A stretch of DNA of 8,168 bases from an uncultured Thermoanaerobacterales bacterium (GTDB taxonomy: Bacteria > Bacillota > Clostridia > Christensenellales > UBA1242): NCBI GenBank assembly GCA_949840475.1, contig CATKXA010000040.1, positions 1 through 8,168 of the forward strand, read 5' to 3'. The notes below the pieces were generated by a model, which ran no database searches, was not told the origin of the DNA, and saw only the letters and a program-made list of their open reading frames with translations. This document shows positions 4,754 to 8,168 of this stretch, one piece after another (position 1 is the first letter of the stretch; each line of letters begins with the position of its first letter). The position numbers and the translations under genes are program-made.

Positions 4754-6478
4754 ATGAAGAAAGCGGTAATTTATGCAAGATATTCAAGCGACAGTCAAAC
4801 GGAACAGAGTATTGACGGTCAGTTGAGAGTTTGCCGTGAGTTTGCGGAAAAAGAAAATATTAAGATTGTGGACACTTATATTGACAGGGCTATGACAGGA
4901 ACAAACGATCACCGACCAGACTTTCAAAGAATGCTGCGTGACAGCAAGAAGAAGGGCTTTGATTTTGTTTTAGTTTACAAGTTTGATAGATTTGCTCGCT
5001 CTCGCCATGATAGTGCCGTAAACAAGGCAATTTTAAGCCGAAACGGCGTTAAGGTTATCTCGGCAACCGAACAAATCTCTGACACGCCAGAAGGCATAAT
5101 ACTTGAAGGAATGCTTGAAAGCTTTGCCGAGTATTATTCTGCCGAACTTAGTCAAAAAGTCAGACGTGGGCGTAAAGAAAGCCGAATTAAAGGCTTGTTT
5201 GTTGGTGGACGAAAACCTTTTGGATATTGCGTGGAAGATAAAGTTGTTAAAATCAATGAAAAACAAGCAGAAATAGTAAGGCAAGTTTACAATGATTATA
5301 TATCCGGAATGAGATTGAAAGACATTGCAGGCAAGTTAAACAAACAAGGAATTAAAACAAACAATGGCAAAGATTTTAATATCAACCAAGTGTCAAGAAT
5401 GCTGAGAAGCCCATTTTATTGTGGCAAGGTTTATGCTGACGACACTGTTTACACAAATATCTATCCGCCAATTATTGATGAAGAGTTGTTTGACAAAGTG
5501 AACAAGAGTTTGCAGACAGGAAAGAAAACCGCAGCGCAAAAGAAAGCACCAATTCCGTTTATTTTGTCTGGCAAACTTGTTTGTGGCAAGTGTAAAGCCA
5601 ACATGACCGGCGACAGTGGAACAGGAAGAAATGGTGTGCATTATTACTACAAGTGTGTGAACAGAAAAAGAAAACACTCTTGCGACAAAAAGAGTGTTGA
5701 AAAGGACTATATCGAAAACTATGTTGTCAGCGTGACAAAAGAGTTTTTGAAGAACAACAAACAACTGAAAGAACTCTCTCAAATGGTGGCAGATGTTTTT
5801 AATGACTATATTGGCAAAGATGTGGTTTTGAACTCTCTCAATGCCCAAATGAGTGAGATTGACAGAAAATTAAATAATATGGCAAATGCGATTGCAAATG
5901 GCATATTCTCAAAAACAACAAATCAAAAACTAAACGAACTTGAACAAGAAAAAGAGAACTTGGAAATTAAGATTGCACAGCAACAGGCAAAATCTATAAC
6001 TCCACTTGACGCTGACAAAGTTTACAAATGGTTTTTGTCTTTCCAAAACATTGACATCTCCGATAAACTCGCTTGCAAACGCATGATTGATATGTTCGTC
6101 AATAAAATTGTTTTGTATGATGGCTACTTTGACATATATTTCAATTCTTCCGACGACGAAAGCAAAAACATTAAACTCGAAAACGTCGAAGATTACACAG
6201 AGATAGAAAAAGAACAATCCGGTTCGGATTGCTCTCGTTTGGTGCTGGTGGTGGGACTTGAACCCACACGTTGTTGCCAACATCGGATTTTGAGTCCGAC
6301 GCGTCTGCCATTCCACCACACCAGCATTAGATTATATGTGGTTGTTGCAAGATTGATTTTAGCACATTTTGCAACACATTTAAAAAAGTTTTTAATGTAT
6401 TTTTGCTATACCCTCACAGTTGTTTCCCCCATATCATATTATATATTAGGTACACTTAATTTAGTGTATCAAAAATAA
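4754..6478 (+). CDS. Large serine recombinase (integrase) with a host-derived C-terminal tail in the integrated state
   Basis: It catalyses integration and excision of the island through a 5'-phosphoserine DNA intermediate. The N-terminal resolvase domain begins AVIYARYSSDSQ (4-15, nucleophile S11) and has YKFDRFARS (75-83) with the family's conserved arginines. A helix with EGMLESFAEYYSAELS (118-133) links to the recombinase domain (about 150-255: GGRKPFGY, the NQVSRMLRSPFYCGKVY segment). The zinc ribbon has C277, C280, C301 and C310, and a coiled coil covers about 360-413. AAAGGAG lies six bases before the ATG. Residues 496-524 are read antisense across tRNA-Leu (VVGLEPTRCC, ILSPTRLPFHH), and 525-574 come from host flank. 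In the closed circle the frame would instead end at 522 residues. The stop falls on the ribosome site of the next gene. Whether the 574-residue form works is unknown. Confidence 0.92.
   Translation: MKKAVIYARYSSDSQTEQSIDGQLRVCREFAEKENIKIVDTYIDRAMTGTNDHRPDFQRMLRDSKKKGFDFVLVYKFDRFARSRHDSAVNKAILSRNGVKVISATEQISDTPEGIILEGMLESFAEYYSAELSQKVRRGRKESRIKGLFVGGRKPFGYCVEDKVVKINEKQAEIVRQVYNDYISGMRLKDIAGKLNKQGIKTNNGKDFNINQVSRMLRSPFYCGKVYADDTVYTNIYPPIIDEELFDKVNKSLQTGKKTAAQKKAPIPFILSGKLVCGKCKANMTGDSGTGRNGVHYYYKCVNRKRKHSCDKKSVEKDYIENYVVSVTKEFLKNNKQLKELSQMVADVFNDYIGKDVVLNSLNAQMSEIDRKLNNMANAIANGIFSKTTNQKLNELEQEKENLEIKIAQQQAKSITPLDADKVYKWFLSFQNIDISDKLACKRMIDMFVNKIVLYDGYFDIYFNSSDDESKNIKLENVEDYTEIEKEQSGSDCSRLVLVVGLEPTRCCQHRILSPTRLPFHHTSIRLYVVVARLILAHFATHLKKFLMYFCYTLTVVSPISYYILGTLNLVYQK
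6202..6231 (-). terminator. Island-borne terminator for tRNA-Leu, formed by the attP left arm
   Basis: On the minus strand CAATCCG-AAC-CGGATTG (6231-6215) makes a 7-bp stem, then TTCTTTTTCT. It lies nine bases after the tRNA CCA end. Since integration separates the tRNA from its terminator at 2251-2286, this hairpin probably takes over. The same bases carry the attP arm CGGTTCGGAT and encode the QSGSDC end of the recombinase. Confidence 0.6.
6220..6245 (+). repeat. Right attachment junction: attP left arm and 8-bp core
   Basis: The arm CGGTTCGGAT (6220-6229) is followed after eight bases by the core TTTGGTGC (6238-6245), which overlaps the CCA end of tRNA-Leu (3' end at 6240). The inverted copy of the arm is at 2310-2319, at the other end of the island. 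Confidence 0.75.
6240..6325 (-). tRNA. tRNA-Leu (anticodon CAA), integration target
   Basis: It is 86 bases long. The acceptor stem GCTGGTG/CACCAGC is perfect, followed by discriminator A and an encoded CCA. The anticodon arm CGGA-CTCAAAA-TCCG places CAA at 6290-6292, reading UUG. The long variable arm (about TGTTGGCAACAACG) is the class II feature expected of tRNA-Leu. The T arm GTGGG-TTCAAGT-CCCAC is intact. The gene stays complete after integration because the core repeat restores its 3' end. The recombinase gene runs antisense across its full length. Confidence 0.96.
6331..6336 (-). promoter_or_regulatory. Likely -10 box of tRNA-Leu
   Basis: A TATAAT on the minus strand ends six bases before the mature 5' end of the tRNA, so transcription would begin almost at the tRNA itself. 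No good -35 is visible at the proper distance. Confidence 0.4.
6420..6447 (+). promoter_or_regulatory. Promoter of the DUF11 protein gene
   Basis: TTGTTT (6420-6425) and TATATT (6442-6447) are 16 bases apart. The region lies within the extended 3' end of the recombinase frame, but it is host sequence. Confidence 0.5.
6451..6468 (+). promoter_or_regulatory. Palindrome just after the -10 box: operator or leader hairpin
   Basis: TACACTTAATTTAGTGTA is an 18-bp palindrome with one mismatched pair besides the centre (outer TACACT/AGTGTA perfect). It covers the expected transcription start of the DUF11 gene, a typical repressor position. Alternatively it forms a hairpin before the ribosome site. 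Confidence 0.4.
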
Positions 6479-6491
6479 AGGAGGAAACTTT

Positions 6492-7379
6492 ATGGCTCAA
6501 ATTATTAGCAACCAAGCTACAGCTACTTATACATTTGAAGGTTCAAGAGAAGCTCGCACAGCAGTATCTAATGTTGCTACTACAACACTTCTAGACGACT
6601 ATAGCCTTGAAGTAAATAAACAAAACTACCAACAATGCTTCAGACCAGGCGAAAATGTAACTTATTCTATCCGTGTTTCTAACACTGGTTGTAGAAAGCT
6701 AAAAGATTTCATCATTGTTGATGATTTAGGAAAACCTGAAAACGGTTTATCTCCGCTTGTATACATGGAAAGCTCTGCAAGACTTAGCATTGGTGGAGAA
6801 TTTATGGAAATCAATCCTACAAGCACTGACCCTCTAACATTCAATGTTAGCAATACATTGCTTGCTGGCGAACATTTCATAATCACTTACATTGCAACAG
6901 TTGACCAAGCTATTTCTAGTGGATTACTTGAAATTACAAACACTGCAAATGTTAGTGCAGTTTCTGGCTGTGACGACGAAAATCAAACAAGATATTCAGA
7001 TAGCGATACTTCTTCATTGCCTCGTTGTACAGATGCAAACTTGATTATCACTAAACAAGTTAGCAAGTCTTCAATTTGTTCATGCGATTCATATGATTAT
7101 ATTATCACTATTGAAAACTCTGGTTTACTAGACGCAAACAATGTCGTAGTCACTGATTACTTACCACAAGGCTTCTCAGTCAACTCAATTCGAGTTGAAA
7201 ATGAAGATACTATTCATGACTATGATCCTACCGAGTATAGTCTTGATGACAACAACTTCTTAACTCTACCAAACATTTCTGGTACAGTTATAAACGTTCG
7301 TTCTGTTGAACCAGGCATAACTCACTCTGCTGTTGTTACTATAAATGGTTCATTCAACTCACCTACTACAAATGCATAA
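6492..7379 (+). CDS. DUF11-repeat protein without a signal peptide
   Basis: A 295-residue protein with two DUF11-type beta-sandwich repeats. The first covers about 37-155: LEVNKQ, then RPGENVTYSIRVSNTG (51-66) and FIIVDDLG. The second covers about 182-287: NLIITKQVSK, then YDYIITIENSGLLDANNVVVTD and YLPQGFSVNSI. The N-terminus (ISNQATATYTFEG) is of the type seen in a group of clostridial DUF11 proteins. These repeats are usual in surface and secreted proteins, yet there is no signal peptide, membrane segment or sorting motif, so its location is unclear. Six cysteines (49, 67, 160, 179, 196, 198) are unusual for such a protein. AAGGAGG lies seven bases before the ATG. The gene belongs to the host flank and carries its own promoter; its function is unknown. 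Confidence 0.85.
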   Translation: MAQIISNQATATYTFEGSREARTAVSNVATTTLLDDYSLEVNKQNYQQCFRPGENVTYSIRVSNTGCRKLKDFIIVDDLGKPENGLSPLVYMESSARLSIGGEFMEINPTSTDPLTFNVSNTLLAGEHFIITYIATVDQAISSGLLEITNTANVSAVSGCDDENQTRYSDSDTSSLPRCTDANLIITKQVSKSSICSCDSYDYIITIENSGLLDANNVVVTDYLPQGFSVNSIRVENEDTIHDYDPTEYSLDDNNFLTLPNISGTVINVRSVEPGITHSAVVTINGSFNSPTTNA

Positions 7380-7412
7380 AACGCAAAACGAGTAAAGTTT
7401 AATCAAATATAC

Positions 7413-7446
7413 ACATAAAAAACCGCCAAATTGGCGGTTTTTATGT
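7413..7446. terminator. Bidirectional intrinsic terminator
   Basis: ACATAAAAAACCGCC and GGCGGTTTTTATGT pair around AAATT with a single extra A. The GC-rich inner stem has T-runs on both strands, serving the convergent DUF11 and cysS genes. Confidence 0.88.
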
Positions 7447-7462
7447 ATTTGGACTATGTTTA

Positions 7463-8168
7463 TTAATTAGTCTTTTTATCACTGACAACAATGCCATTTT
7501 TAGAAAGCTCATCTCTAATATAATCAGACATTGCATAGTTCTTTTCAGCTCTTAGTTTGTTTCTAACATCTGAAACTATTTCAAGAAGCTTGTCGTTATT
7601 TGTATTGCTCTCTTCCTTTTCAGCTTCTTCAAATTTTAAACCAAAAACAAACGCTACTTCATCTAAAGCCCCAACAAATTCGCCAGCAAGTTTTTTATCC
7701 TTTTGCTCAAGTTTGTTTGCTATTTTTACTAGTTTTAAAACCTCAGCTAATGCCAAAGGAGTATTAAAGTCTTCGTCCATAGCAGCTTTAAAGTTGTTTA
7801 TAAATTCAACTACTTGTGGGTCACTAGGCTTTGAAGAATTACCTTCTGATATTGACTTAAATTTATTGTATGCACCATTGATTTTTTCAAACTGGTTACC
7901 CGCTTCTTTTATTGCTACTTTAGTAAAGTCAATAGGCGAACGATAATGGAATTGCAATATAAAATATCTAACATACATTGGCGAAAATTCATTATACAAC
8001 TCTTCTAAAGTAATAAAGTTTCCTAGAGATTTACCCATTTTTGTGCCGTTTATAGTTATAAGATTGTTGTGGATAAAATAGTTTACAAACTTCTGACCAT
8101 TGGCAACTTCGCTTTGTGCACATTCACATTCATGATGTGGAAAAACATTGTCTAAACCACCGCCATGA
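7463..8168 (-). CDS. cysS: Cysteinyl-tRNA synthetase, C-terminal half (start beyond the window)
   Basis: The visible 235 codons begin with HGGGLDNVFPHHECECAQSE, the class I CysRS signature around the zinc-binding site. The KMSKS-type catalytic loop follows as KMGKSLGNF, so the middle serine is replaced by glycine, which is an unusual variant. After it comes the helical anticodon-binding domain, and the protein ends GIVVSDKKTN. The enzyme charges tRNA-Cys with cysteine in the cytoplasm. The HIGH motif and start lie outside. The frame is open to the edge of the window, so this is one continuous gene and not a short one starting at the internal ATG near 8038. Confidence 0.96.
   Translation of the reverse strand, partial: HGGGLDNVFPHHECECAQSEVANGQKFVNYFIHNNLITINGTKMGKSLGNFITLEELYNEFSPMYVRYFILQFHYRSPIDFTKVAIKEAGNQFEKINGAYNKFKSISEGNSSKPSDPQVVEFINNFKAAMDEDFNTPLALAEVLKLVKIANKLEQKDKKLAGEFVGALDEVAFVFGLKFEEAEKEESNTNNDKLLEIVSDVRNKLRAEKNYAMSDYIRDELSKNGIVVSDKKTN

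Larger units (their letters stand above)
2287..6245. mobile_element. Compact serine-recombinase integrative element inserted at tRNA-Leu(CAA)
   Basis: The repeat TTTGGTGC occurs at 2287-2294 and at 6238-6245, where it is the CCA end of tRNA-Leu plus adjacent bases. The distance gives a circle of 3,951 bp. Three points support these ends. First, circle closure produces a core flanked by CGGTTCGGAT (6220-6229) and ATCCGAACCG (2310-2319), a symmetric attP. Second, closure continues the recombinase frame to a stop that overlaps the 3' end of the neighbouring gene. Third, excision restores a terminator behind the tRNA. Contents are a recombinase (plus), a kinase gene with an overlapping small gene, two orphan 80-codon genes (all minus) and a folded non-coding element. 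There are no transfer or replication genes, so movement between cells would need a helper, transformation or transduction. Confidence 0.8.

Noticed and set aside
5393..5848. Minus-strand open frame of 151 codons inside the recombinase, and a similar one at 5930-6319.
   Set aside because: They are antisense to well-supported recombinase domains and have no ribosome sites. The second ends with the antisense of the coiled coil and starts in the tRNA.
1..8168. CRISPR array or insertion sequence.
   Set aside because: No regularly spaced repeats and no transposase other than the serine recombinase were seen.

Overview
The window is AT-rich throughout. It has strong AGGAG-type ribosome binding sites, extended -10 promoters and intrinsic terminators between almost all convergent genes. 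With a DUF11 protein of the clostridial type, this suggests a low-GC Bacillota (Clostridia-like, probably gut-associated) chromosome. No rRNA or taxon-specific marker is visible, so the assignment is only to that level.

Left flank (1-2286): the 5' end of a yifB/comM-type gene (minus strand), an AT-rich stretch of about 450 bp with no gene, and a 45-bp fossil resembling the tail of a serine recombinase (787-831). Two convergent GNAT acetyltransferase genes follow, sharing a bidirectional terminator, then an intrinsic terminator at 2251-2286.

Mobile island (about 2287-6245): I read this as a minimal integrative element of 3,951 bp inserted in the 3' end of a tRNA-Leu(CAA) gene by its own large serine recombinase. 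The 8-bp repeat TTTGGTGC lies at both ends (2287-2294, 6238-6245). Closing the circle creates an attP in which the core is flanked by 10-bp inverted arms (6220-6229 and 2310-2319). Closure also gives the recombinase a different C-terminus, ending at 2371. Cargo on the minus strand is two orphan genes of 80 codons each, an aminoglycoside-phosphotransferase-fold kinase gene and an overlapping 99-codon gene. A non-coding stretch between them contains a strongly folded element (3095-3200). No conjugation or replication gene is seen.

Right flank (6240-8168): the intact tRNA-Leu (minus), a DUF11-repeat protein gene (plus) with a palindrome in its leader, a bidirectional terminator, and the 3' part of cysS (minus). 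Removing the island would place the terminator at 2251-2286 directly after the tRNA-Leu CCA end. While integrated, an attP-arm hairpin (6215-6231) followed by a T-run appears to replace it. Integration also replaces the last 25 native residues of the recombinase with 77 residues read antisense through the tRNA and its flank.
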